Part shown: positions 7,160 to 15,165 of the stretch, in pieces | Layout of the letters: each line of letters begins with the position of its first letter | Position numbering within the stretch: position 1 is the first letter of the stretch | NCBI GenBank assembly: GCA_039798005.1 | Contig: JBDKGV010000035.1 | Location: 1 to 19,480, forward strand | DNA length: 19,480 nt | Direction: 5' to 3' | From: JBDKGV01 sp039798005 | GTDB taxonomy: Bacteria; Fibrobacterota; Fibrobacteria; UBA5070 | The notes under the pieces: generated by a model | What the model was told of the DNA's origin: nothing | Database searches by the model: none | The model's input: the letters and a program-made list of their open reading frames with translations, nothing else | Position numbers and translations under genes: made by a program

Positions 7160-8343
7160 ACCACGCAAGCCTTGAGCAGAACGACGACCTGATCACGCTG
7201 AACATGGGCCCCCACCACCCCAGCACGCACGGCGTGTTGCGTCTGGTGATCCAGACCGACGGCGAGATGGTGCGCACCTGCAAGCCCGAGATCGGCTACC
7301 TCCACCGTTCCATCGAGAAGATCGGCGAGAACCTGGAGTGGTACCAGTTCGTCCCCTACACCGACCGCGTGGACTACGTGTGCTCGATGAACTCGAACCT
7401 GGCCTATGCGCTGGGAGTCGAGGCCCTCTTGAACACCAAGCCCGAAACGGCTGTCGAGATCCCGCTGCGCGCCGAATGCATCCGCGTGCTGTTCGCCGAA
7501 CTCAACCGCATCTCCAGCCACTTGGTGAGCGTGGGCGCGGCCGCCATGGACATGGGCGCCTACACCCCGTTCCTGCACGGCGTGACCCAGCGCGAGTTCA
7601 TCAACGACATCCTCGAGAAGACCTGCGGCGCACGCCTGACCTACAACTACATCTGCATCGGCGGCGTGATGCGCGACCTGCACGCAGGTGCGGAAGCCGA
7701 GATCCGGGCTTTCCTGGACCAGCTCGAACCGGCGATGCATTCGTTCAACGCACTCATCTCCACCAACACGATCTTCCGTGGCCGCTTTGCCGGAGTGGGC
7801 GTGATCGACCGGGAAATGGCCATCGCCTACGGAATGGTCGGCCCCAACCTGCGCGGTGCCGGAGTTGACTGGGATCTGCGCCGGGACCGTCCGTACGGGC
7901 TCTACCCCAAGCTCAAGTTCGAAGTGCCCGTGGGCAAGGCCTATGCCGGTTCCAAGGGCGTCGTGGGCGATTGCTACGACCGCTACATCGTGCGGCTCTT
8001 GGAGATCGTGGAGTCGATCAAGCTCTGCCGCCAAGTGCTGGACATGATGCCCCCGCCCGCCGAAAAGGCGGACGACCCCATCGGCGGCCATCGGGTGGAT
8101 GTCACCAAGAAGCTGCGCACCCCTCCCAAGGGCGGCCTCTACACCCGCGTGGAAAACCCACGTGGAGAGACCGGCTACTACATCGTCTCCGACGGAACCA
8201 AGATGCCCTACCGTATGAAGATCCGCACCGGATCCTTCACCAGCATGACCATCTTCGAGACCTTGGTCCCGGGCATGATGGTCTCCGATGTGGTGGCCTT
8301 CATCGGCTCGCTTGACATCGTCCTTCCGGAGGTCGACCGGTGA
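7156..8343 (+). CDS. nuoD: NADH-quinone oxidoreductase subunit D (quinone-site subunit)
   Basis: NuoD (49-kDa-type, related to the large subunit of NiFe hydrogenases) forms the quinone pocket with NuoB and NuoH. The 395-aa product begins with the quinone-site beta hairpin LNMGPHHPSTHGVLRL (about residues 15-30). It continues with EIGYLHRSIEKIGENLEWYQFVPYTDRVDY and MDMGAYTPFLHGVTQRE, and ends with the canonical GSLDIVLPEVDR. No extra domain or missing motif is seen. ATG at 7156 overlaps nuoC (ATGA). In most operons of this order nuoE, nuoF and nuoG would follow; here nuoH follows directly with a 4-nt overlap. Confidence 0.97.
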   Translation: MNHASLEQNDDLITLNMGPHHPSTHGVLRLVIQTDGEMVRTCKPEIGYLHRSIEKIGENLEWYQFVPYTDRVDYVCSMNSNLAYALGVEALLNTKPETAVEIPLRAECIRVLFAELNRISSHLVSVGAAAMDMGAYTPFLHGVTQREFINDILEKTCGARLTYNYICIGGVMRDLHAGAEAEIRAFLDQLEPAMHSFNALISTNTIFRGRFAGVGVIDREMAIAYGMVGPNLRGAGVDWDLRRDRPYGLYPKLKFEVPVGKAYAGSKGVVGDCYDRYIVRLLEIVESIKLCRQVLDMMPPPAEKADDPIGGHRVDVTKKLRTPPKGGLYTRVENPRGETGYYIVSDGTKMPYRMKIRTGSFTSMTIFETLVPGMMVSDVVAFIGSLDIVLPEVDR

Positions 8344-9752
8344 ACTTCGGACCCGTCCAACAATCCATCGCCGCAAGCCTCGCCTCTTGGGGCCTCCCGC
8401 AATCGGGAAGCGAGCCGATCGCCCTCTTGATCCTCCTTTTAATCCCGTTCGGCGTGGCATTCTCCATCGCCGGCGTGGCCCAGTACTTCGAACGCAAGGT
8501 CTCGGCCATCGTCTCACGCCGCTTCGGCCCCAGCACCGCCGGTGGCGAAGGCATCCTGCGTCTGGTCGTCGGCCTTGCCTTCTTCTTCCTGCCCGCCACC
8601 TCGCGCGCCGGCATCGAGAAGACCATTGCGGGCCTTCCCGGCGTGAAGCAGGTGCTTCGGTTCGTGAGCTATTTCGGACTTGGCCAGATCGTGGCCGACG
8701 GTGTGAAGATGTTCACCAAGGAAGACATCGTGCCTCGGGACGCCGACAGGTTCCTGTTCCGCGCCTCCACGTACCTCGTGATGTTGGCCTCCTTCGTGGC
8801 CTTGGCCGCGCTTCCCATCAGCCAGAACTTCTACCTCACCGACTTCTCGGTCGCCGCCATCTACACGACCTCCGTCACCGGACTTGTCGTGGTGGGCCTG
8901 CTTCTGGCGGGTTGGGGTTCCAACAACAAGTGGTCGCTTCTGGGCGGCGTGCGTGCAGTGGCCCAGATCGTCAGCTACGAGATCCCGGTCGCCCTGTGCA
9001 TCGCCGCAGTGGCCATGTGGTCGGGCACCCTGTCCTTCCAAGGCATGATCGCCGCGCAGTACCAGCCCGGCGCCTTTTCCTTCCTGGGCTGGAACCTGTT
9101 CCAAAGCCCCTTCTTCTTCATCCTCTCCTTCGTGTACTTCACCGCGGGCATGGCCGAATGCAACCGCACGCCGTTTGACATGGCCGAGTCCGAATCGGAG
9201 CTTGTCGCCGGTTACGGCACCGAGTATTCCGGCCTTCGCTGGGGTCTGTTCTTCATCAGTGAATACACCGACATGATCCTGGTCGGAGGCATCTACGCCG
9301 CGCTCTTCCTGGGCGGATACCAATCCCCCTTCTTCGAGGAAGCCATCGTCGCCCTGCCTCCAGTCTGGGAAGCGCTCGTCCATGGCGCCATCTTCTGCGC
9401 CAAGTTCCTCGCGGCCATCGGGGTGATGATGTGGCTGCGCTGGACGCTGCCGCGCTTTCGCATCGATCAGGTGATGCGCCTTGCGTGGGTGCGCCTGATT
9501 CCGCTTTCCCTGATCTGCCTCTTCCTGCTTGCCGCCTCCATGCTGTGGTTCGGTCAGGCAGGCGTGGAATCGGTCGCCTATGGTCGTTTCCTCTCCAGCC
9601 CGGTCGTCCGACCGCATTGGTGGCAGAGCGTCTCGGTCTGGGCCGTCACGTTCGGGATCGTGGCCGTCCTTGTCGTGCTTGCCAAGAAATACGGCGAGCC
9701 CAGGCCCATGCCAAGCGATGTCCACAAGACTCTCGTGGGAGGTGAAGGATGA
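8340..9752 (+). CDS. nuoH: NADH-quinone oxidoreductase subunit H, long form with insertion
   Basis: NuoH is the membrane subunit that completes the quinone tunnel and links it to the proton-pumping arm. At 470 aa it is well above the usual 320-370. Family motifs are QYFERKVSAIVSRRFGP, LGQIVADGVKMFTKED, FTAGMAECNRTPFDMAESESELVAGYGTEYSGLRW (the acidic loop lining the quinone cavity), and WLRWTLPRFRIDQVMRLAW. About 49 residues (65-113) separate RRFGP from LGQIVADG where about 8 are usual. The insertion contains a hydrophobic run (ILRLVVGLAFFFLP). An extra C-terminal membrane segment (VSVWAVTFGIVAVLVVLA) precedes a hydrophilic tail. The GTG start at 8340 overlaps the nuoD stop and has GGAGG (8328-8332) 7 nt upstream. 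Confidence 0.95.
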   Translation: MNFGPVQQSIAASLASWGLPQSGSEPIALLILLLIPFGVAFSIAGVAQYFERKVSAIVSRRFGPSTAGGEGILRLVVGLAFFFLPATSRAGIEKTIAGLPGVKQVLRFVSYFGLGQIVADGVKMFTKEDIVPRDADRFLFRASTYLVMLASFVALAALPISQNFYLTDFSVAAIYTTSVTGLVVVGLLLAGWGSNNKWSLLGGVRAVAQIVSYEIPVALCIAAVAMWSGTLSFQGMIAAQYQPGAFSFLGWNLFQSPFFFILSFVYFTAGMAECNRTPFDMAESESELVAGYGTEYSGLRWGLFFISEYTDMILVGGIYAALFLGGYQSPFFEEAIVALPPVWEALVHGAIFCAKFLAAIGVMMWLRWTLPRFRIDQVMRLAWVRLIPLSLICLFLLAASMLWFGQAGVESVAYGRFLSSPVVRPHWWQSVSVWAVTFGIVAVLVVLAKKYGEPRPMPSDVHKTLVGGEG

Positions 9753-10483
9753 TCCTTGGCTGGATTCGCGAACTGGTGGATGGGGTGCAAACCACCATCG
9801 GTGGCGTCAAGGAAACCGTGGGCTACGCCCGCGACTACATCAAGGGTGACGGCTTGGGCAGCGTGGTCACGACCAACTACCCGCAGGTCGAACCGACCTT
9901 GCCCAAAGGGTATCGCGGTCATCTCTTCAACGAGATCGACAAGTGCACCGGCTGCAAGTCGTGCGCCCGCGCCTGCCCCATCGATTGTTTCGGGATCGAA
10001 ACCGAGATGTCCGAGGGTGCCAAGCTCCACATCAGCCGCTTCGACATCGATCTCTCCAAGTGCATCTACTGTGGCCTGTGCGAAAACGCCTGCCCGCATG
10101 ACTGCCTGCACATGACCACCGACTATCAGGTGGATCCGACCAACAAGTTCAACCAGCTTGGCAAGCGCTACCTGTTCCGTCGCCGCCCCGACCAGATCAG
10201 TGAGAAACTGACCACGGCGGACATGGCCACGCTCCACCGGATCACAAGCGAAGGCGCGAAGGACGAGGCCGATCGCCAGTTCTTCGATCGCATCGAGGAC
10301 ACGACCAAGGGCAAGAGCCTTATCGGGATCTATGGCGAAGGATTCTGGACGCCCGAGGAAAAGGCCCGCGTGACGGCCATCCGCGACGAGAAGAAGCGCC
10401 AAAAGGAAGCGGCCATCAAGGCCGAAGCCGAGGCCAAGGCCATGGCGGCCCAAGCGCCCGGCGCCGAAGGAAACAAAGAATGA
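9749..10483 (+). CDS. nuoI: NADH-quinone oxidoreductase subunit I, 8Fe ferredoxin-type, with C-terminal extension
   Basis: NuoI carries clusters N6a and N6b, relaying electrons toward N2 in NuoB. The 244-aa product has two 4Fe-4S motifs: CTGCKSCARACP (C66, C69, C72, C76) and CIYCGLCENACP (C105, C108, C111, C115). They are flanked by the conserved GYRGHLF and the PTNKFNQLGKRYLF segment. NuoI proteins usually end near residue 160-180. Here a further 70-80 residues follow, rich in Lys, Glu and Ala, ending in a probable helix (EEKARVTAIRDEKKRQKEAAIKAEAEAK). ATG at 9749 overlaps the nuoH stop (ATGA) and has GGAGGTGAAGG directly upstream. Confidence 0.95.
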   Translation: MILGWIRELVDGVQTTIGGVKETVGYARDYIKGDGLGSVVTTNYPQVEPTLPKGYRGHLFNEIDKCTGCKSCARACPIDCFGIETEMSEGAKLHISRFDIDLSKCIYCGLCENACPHDCLHMTTDYQVDPTNKFNQLGKRYLFRRRPDQISEKLTTADMATLHRITSEGAKDEADRQFFDRIEDTTKGKSLIGIYGEGFWTPEEKARVTAIRDEKKRQKEAAIKAEAEAKAMAAQAPGAEGNKE

Positions 10484-11010
10484 CCTTGGAACTCCTCCTG
10501 TTCTGGCCCCTGTGCGCCCTGACCATGGCCGGTGCGCTTTCGACGGCTCTGGCCCGCAACTTGGTGTATGCCGCACTTTCGCTGGGCGCCACCCTCACCG
10601 GCGTGGCTGGCCTCTACTTCTTCCTGCAAGCCGAATTCCTGGCGGCCGTCCAACTCACCGTCTACGTGGGTGGCATCCTGGTCCTGATCCTGTTCGGCGT
10701 GATGTTCAGCCGCGACATCCTCGGGCAGAACCAGCGCCCGCGCCCGGCGATCCTTGGACTTGGAATCCTGGCAAGCCTCGTGACCTTGATCGGGATGGTG
10801 CGCACCTCCCTTGCCGTGGTCAGCACCACCGGACTGGTCGGGGAGCGTACCGCAACCTCCCGGTGGATCGGAAACTTCTCACCCAAGTCCCCCTTCCATC
10901 TGGGCGACCTGCTGGCCACCACCTATCTCGTACCGTTCCTCTCCATCGCCATCCTGCTGACCGTCGTGTTGGTGGGAGCCTTGGTGCTGGTGCGCAAGGA
11001 GGGCGAATGA
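10480..11010 (+). CDS. nuoJ: NADH-quinone oxidoreductase subunit J
   Basis: NuoJ is a hydrophobic membrane-arm subunit taking part in the coupling of quinone reduction to proton pumping. The 176-aa product has five predicted membrane segments and the signature FLQAEFLAAVQLTVYVGGILVLILFGVMF, which contains the flexible third helix. The final segment FLSIAILLTVVLVGALVLVRKE is typical. ATG at 10480 overlaps the nuoI stop by 4 nt, and the stop overlaps the nuoK ATG by 4 nt. Nothing unusual is seen. Confidence 0.95.
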   Translation: MTLELLLFWPLCALTMAGALSTALARNLVYAALSLGATLTGVAGLYFFLQAEFLAAVQLTVYVGGILVLILFGVMFSRDILGQNQRPRPAILGLGILASLVTLIGMVRTSLAVVSTTGLVGERTATSRWIGNFSPKSPFHLGDLLATTYLVPFLSIAILLTVVLVGALVLVRKEGE

Positions 11011-11348
11011 CCTCTCTGCTCCTTTCCGGCCCTGACCGCCTGCTCCCCTACCTTCTGGTGTCCGCCGTGCTCTTCGCCGCCGGGATCCTTGCCTGCACCA
11101 CCCGCCGCAATGCGGTCGGTTACCTGATGGGCATTGAACTCATGCTCAATGCGGCCGCCCTGAACTTCGTCGCCTACGGCCGATTCCGCGGCCTTGAGGC
11201 ATCCGGCCACGGCCAAGTCTTTTCCCTGTTCGTGATCGTCCTTGCCGCCGCCGAAGCCGCCGTCGCGCTTGCCTTGGTGTACAGCGTATACCGCACCTTC
11301 CGCGATGTGGACCTCGATCAGACCACCACCCTGGGATCGAAACGATGA
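11007..11348 (+). CDS. nuoK: NADH-quinone oxidoreductase subunit K
   Basis: NuoK is a three-helix membrane subunit of the proton-transfer chain. The 113-aa product carries the two buried glutamates of the family, E44 in GIELMLNAA and E83 in AAAEAAVALALV. The N terminus has a few more residues than the common 100-aa form, and a hydrophilic tail (FRDVDLDQTTTLGSKR) follows the last helix. A strong AAGGAGG (10996-11002) lies 4 nt before the ATG. It overlaps nuoJ and nuoL by 4 nt each. Confidence 0.95.
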   Translation: MTSLLLSGPDRLLPYLLVSAVLFAAGILACTTRRNAVGYLMGIELMLNAAALNFVAYGRFRGLEASGHGQVFSLFVIVLAAAEAAVALALVYSVYRTFRDVDLDQTTTLGSKR

Positions 11349-13435
11349 GCGCTCTTCTCCTTTGGATCCTGGCGGCGCCGCTTGCCGCGTTCCTGCTCCT
11401 GTCGCTGATCAAGCCCCGCAAGGGGGGCGATTGGGTCTCGCTCGTTGCGATGACCGCAAGCTTCGGCCTCTCCCTGAAGGTCGCCACCTCCGTCCTGTCC
11501 TCGGGGCTTGCGCTGGCAGGTCCGTCGTTTGCGTGGCTTTCCCTGCCCACCGGCTTTGGAATTCCCGCCTTCAGCCTTTCCTTGGGGTTGCGTCTGGATT
11601 CCACCGGCGCCGTGATGCTTCTGATCGTGACGGGCCTTGCGCTTTGCGTCGAGATCTTCTCCACGTGGTACATGCACGGAGACCGCCACTACTCGCGGTT
11701 CTTCAGCCATTTCTCGTTCTTCTGCTTTGCGATGCTGGGCATCGTCCTTTCCGACAACCTCCTGATGACCTTCGTCTTCTGGGAACTGGTGGGTGTCGGG
11801 TCGTACCTCCTGATCGGATTCTGGCATGAGAAGCCCGCCGTGGCCGACGATCCGTTCTACCAGGAAATGAAGGCTTCCGATGCCACCGGCATCCTCGAGA
11901 CCAAGCTCTCGCCTTCCCACGCCCAGCTCAAGGCCTTCGTGATGAACCGCGTGGGCGATTTCGGGTTCCTCGTGGGACTGGGCATCTTCGCCTGGGCCGC
12001 CCTTGCCGCCGGTCTTCAAGGCGACATCCTCTCTTGGGACAATCTGCGCCTTGCCGTGAACATGGGCGCCTTTGACCGGATCGCGTTCGCTGGCCTTTCC
12101 GGATCCACCCTGCTTACGCTTGCCGGCATCGGGGTGTTCCTGGGTGCCATGGGCAAGAGCGCCCAGTTCCCCTTGCACACCTGGCTTCCCGATGCCATGC
12201 AAGGTCCGACCACGGCATCGTCGATCATCCACGCCGCCACCATGGTCGCGGCCGGTGTGTTCCTGACCGCGCGCATCCATCCTCTGCTCACTCCCGATGC
12301 CCTCCTGTTCGTTTCCTGGATCGGGGCCATCACCGCCATCGTCGCGGCCTCCATCGCCATGGTCCAGTGGGACTTCAAGGCCGTCCTGGCCTACTCCACC
12401 GTTTCCCAACTCGGGTACATGATGATCGGCCTGGGTGCCGGTGCGGCGACCGGCGGCTATACTGCGGGCCTGTCCCATCTCTTCACCCATGCCCTGTTCA
12501 AGTGCCTGCTGTTCCTTGGTGCGGCCTCGATCATCCACGGTTGCGCCAACCACCAGGACATCAACCGCTTCGGCGGCCTGGCCAAGAAGATGCCCGTCAC
12601 CGCTCTGGCCACCGGGCTTGCGGTGCTTGCGATCTGCGGCCTTCCGTTCTTCTCGGCCTTCTGGTCCAAGGATGCCATCGTGGCAAGCGCCTGGCTTGCC
12701 GCCCAGGAGCGTTCCCTTCACGGCTCGACCCTGCTGGCTTGGGGCCCGTGGATGCTTGCCGTCCTTTCGGCACTGCTCACCAGCTTCTACATGACCCGCT
12801 TGTGGACCCTCACCTTCCTTGGAAAAGAGCGCGATCACCATGTGACGCACCATGCGCATGATCCGTCCTTCGCCGCCAAGGCCGTGCTCCTTGTGCTGTC
12901 GTTGTTCACCCTGCAGTTCGTCTGGACAGGATCTGTCAATCCCTTCGGCACCGGCTCCTGGCTCGACAACGCCTTGCTCCCCGTGGGTGCCGTGGAGCAC
13001 CTCTCCGAGTCCGTCCTGCATCACGCCCATGTGCAGACGATGATCCTGGCCACGATCCTCGGGATGGTCGGTATCGGCGCCGCCCTCTTCCTCTACCGCA
13101 AGGGGCCGGTCGCCTTCAAGATCGCTCCGGTCTGGAATTTCCTGGCCAACCTCTGGTTCATCGACAAGCTCTGGGACCTGCTGTGGGTCGAAGGTCTTGG
13201 CAAGCGCGGTGGCAAGTTCGTCGCCTTGCTCGACTTGGGCAGCGATTCCCGCCTGTCCACCTTGGAAACCGCCCCCCGGCTCTCGCCTTCCTTGGATGGC
13301 GCCGTGGACGGGACCGCACACTTCACAGGACGCCTGGGCTCGCTGCTTGGCCGCCTGCAAAACGGCAATGCTCTCAGCTATGCCGGCTACACCACCCTCG
13401 CCTTGGGACTTCTGGTCCTCTTGTTGGTGATCTGA
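11345..13435 (+). CDS. nuoL: NADH-quinone oxidoreductase subunit L (antiporter-like), with TM5-TM6 insertion
   Basis: NuoL is the distal antiporter-like proton channel, with a long lateral helix at its C terminus. The 696-aa product (E. coli form about 613) has the TM5 glutamate in VFWELVGVGSYLLIGFWHE (E147), the TM7 lysine in GAMGKSAQFPLHTWLPDAMQGPTTASSIIHAATMVAAG (K271), and AVLAYSTVSQLGYM. E147 and K271 are 124 residues apart against about 85 between the E. coli equivalents. Part of the excess is a 25-residue insertion (168-192, DDPFYQEMKASDATGILETK and onward) in what should be the cytoplasmic TM5-TM6 loop. The C-terminal part ends in a final membrane anchor (YTTLALGLLVLLLVI), as expected. 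ATG at 11345 overlaps nuoK; the stop shares one base with the nuoM ATG (TGATG). Confidence 0.96.
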   Translation: MSALLLWILAAPLAAFLLLSLIKPRKGGDWVSLVAMTASFGLSLKVATSVLSSGLALAGPSFAWLSLPTGFGIPAFSLSLGLRLDSTGAVMLLIVTGLALCVEIFSTWYMHGDRHYSRFFSHFSFFCFAMLGIVLSDNLLMTFVFWELVGVGSYLLIGFWHEKPAVADDPFYQEMKASDATGILETKLSPSHAQLKAFVMNRVGDFGFLVGLGIFAWAALAAGLQGDILSWDNLRLAVNMGAFDRIAFAGLSGSTLLTLAGIGVFLGAMGKSAQFPLHTWLPDAMQGPTTASSIIHAATMVAAGVFLTARIHPLLTPDALLFVSWIGAITAIVAASIAMVQWDFKAVLAYSTVSQLGYMMIGLGAGAATGGYTAGLSHLFTHALFKCLLFLGAASIIHGCANHQDINRFGGLAKKMPVTALATGLAVLAICGLPFFSAFWSKDAIVASAWLAAQERSLHGSTLLAWGPWMLAVLSALLTSFYMTRLWTLTFLGKERDHHVTHHAHDPSFAAKAVLLVLSLFTLQFVWTGSVNPFGTGSWLDNALLPVGAVEHLSESVLHHAHVQTMILATILGMVGIGAALFLYRKGPVAFKIAPVWNFLANLWFIDKLWDLLWVEGLGKRGGKFVALLDLGSDSRLSTLETAPRLSPSLDGAVDGTAHFTGRLGSLLGRLQNGNALSYAGYTTLALGLLVLLLVI

Positions 13436-15165
13436 TGACTGACCTCTGCCTCCTTTCGCTGGTCTTCGTGGCACCGCTTGCCGGAGCCCTGCTTCTGCTC
13501 TTGATCCCCGAACGCTTCGAGCGGATCATCCGCGCCTTGGCCTTGGGCTTTTCCGCCATTCCCATGGCCGTGGGGATCGGCCTTTTCTGGCAGGCCGCTT
13601 CGGTCCATCGCGGCGGATTTCTGTTGCGCGACTCGATTTCCCTCTCCCCCTCGCTTGGCTTGAGCTTCCACCTTGGGGCCGACGGCCTTTCCGCCACCCT
13701 GCTCTTCCTTTCGGGCGTGATCTCGATGGTCGCGATCCTGGCAAGCTTTGGCATCACAAAGCAGGTGCGCGGCTACTTCAGCCTGCTCTTGGTTCTGTTT
13801 GCCGGCATGAACGGCGTCTTCGTGGCGCTTGACATGGTGCTCTTCTACGTGTTCTGGGAACTGATGCTCATTCCCATGTTCTTCCTGATCGCCATCTGGG
13901 GCGGTGAACAGCGCCGCTACGCCTCGATGAAGTTCTTCTTCTACACCATGGCCGGCAGCATCATGCTCCTTGTGGTCATGCTCACCTTGCACATCAAGAC
14001 TCCCATCGACGGTCTCACCGTCTCCCTCTCGCGTACCGCCGTCCTTTCGGAGATGAGCGTGGACCGGGAAGGCAATGCACGCGTCCAAGACCTTGCCGTC
14101 ACGGTGCTCGATTCCTCGGGCGACATCAGTCGGGCTTCTGCCTCGGCCATCGTGCAGGGCAAAGGCCAAGTCTTCCAAGTCCATGTGCCGCGCGATTTCA
14201 ACCTGCTGCACTGGCGTCTGCTCTGGAAGCACTGGACCACGCAGTCGTTCCTTGGGATGAACCTCGCCGTCTTCGCCTTCCTCTTCTTCTTCCTGGCCTT
14301 TGCCGTCAAGGTGCCCGTCTTCCCGTTGCACACGTGGCTTCCTCACGCCCATGTGCAGGCCCCCACCGCAGTCTCGGTGGTGCTGGCCGGTGTCCTGTTG
14401 AAGCTTGGTGTCTATGGGTTCCTGCGCATCGCGTGGCCCCTCTTCCCCACGGTGGCCGCCGCCTTTGGCGGATGGATCGGCGTGCTTGGCGTGATCGCCA
14501 TCGTATGGGCCGCCTTGGCCGCTTTGGGTCAGAAGGACCTTAAGCGCCTGGTCGCCTATTCTTCAGTCAGTCACATGGGTTTTTGCCTGCTGGGCCTTGC
14601 CGCCCTCACGGTGTCGGGCATCACCGGCTCGATGTTCCAGATGTTCAGCCACGGCATCGGAGCCGCACTTCTGTTCCTGTTGGTCGGTGTCCTGTACGAC
14701 CGCGCCCACCATCGCCGCGTCGACGGCTTCGGAGGACTTGCCGCCACCATGCCCGCCTTCACCGCCGTCTTGATGCTTGCCGCCTTCTCCTCCATCGGCC
14801 TTCCCTCCATGTCCGGTTTCGTGGGAGAACTCACGGTGATCTTGGGCTCGTTCCAGTCCCGGGCCGGCGTCTTTGCCGGCTGGAGCCCGGACACCTTCCG
14901 CTGGCTTGGTCTCGTGGCCGCCACCGGTGTGATCCTTTCCGCTGCCTACCTGCTGTGGACCGTCCAGCGCGTGGCGTTCGGACCGCTGCGTCATCCCGAG
15001 CAGGGGCAGTACCCTGACCTCACCTTGCGCGAGAAGTTCTCGCTCTACCCCTTGGTGGCCCTGACGCTGCTCTTCGGCATCTGGCCCCAGCCTCTGCTTT
15101 CGGCCCTCGGCCCATGGGCCCAAGGTCTGTCACAGCATGTCGCCAGCGCATTGGGAGCCCTGTGA
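13435..15165 (+). CDS. nuoM: NADH-quinone oxidoreductase subunit M (antiporter-like), with large TM6-TM7 loop
   Basis: NuoM is the middle antiporter-like proton channel. The 576-aa product (usual about 500) has the TM5 glutamate in YVFWELMLIPMFFLIAIWGG (E142) and the TM7 lysine in AFAVKVPVFPLHTWLPHAHVQAPTAVSV (K292). The second channel lysine is in LAGVLLKLGVYGFLRI, and LKRLVAYSSVSHMGF follows. E142 and K292 are 150 residues apart against 90 in E. coli (E144, K234), so about 60 residues are inserted. The extra sequence (about 189-265) is soluble and beta-like, containing VDREGNARVQDLAVTVLDSSGD and KGQVFQVHVPRDF, and lies between membrane segments 6 and 7. HTWLPHAH has His where HTWLPDAH is common. 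The gene shares one base with both neighbours. Confidence 0.96.
   Translation: MTDLCLLSLVFVAPLAGALLLLLIPERFERIIRALALGFSAIPMAVGIGLFWQAASVHRGGFLLRDSISLSPSLGLSFHLGADGLSATLLFLSGVISMVAILASFGITKQVRGYFSLLLVLFAGMNGVFVALDMVLFYVFWELMLIPMFFLIAIWGGEQRRYASMKFFFYTMAGSIMLLVVMLTLHIKTPIDGLTVSLSRTAVLSEMSVDREGNARVQDLAVTVLDSSGDISRASASAIVQGKGQVFQVHVPRDFNLLHWRLLWKHWTTQSFLGMNLAVFAFLFFFLAFAVKVPVFPLHTWLPHAHVQAPTAVSVVLAGVLLKLGVYGFLRIAWPLFPTVAAAFGGWIGVLGVIAIVWAALAALGQKDLKRLVAYSSVSHMGFCLLGLAALTVSGITGSMFQMFSHGIGAALLFLLVGVLYDRAHHRRVDGFGGLAATMPAFTAVLMLAAFSSIGLPSMSGFVGELTVILGSFQSRAGVFAGWSPDTFRWLGLVAATGVILSAAYLLWTVQRVAFGPLRHPEQGQYPDLTLREKFSLYPLVALTLLFGIWPQPLLSALGPWAQGLSQHVASALGAL

Noticed and set aside
11318..13474. A 718-codon open frame on the minus strand opposite nuoL
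   Set aside because: It is antisense to a clearly conserved nuoL, has a low-complexity Gly/Gln/His/Glu-rich composition typical of the reverse strand of GC-rich hydrophobic genes, and shows no family motif.
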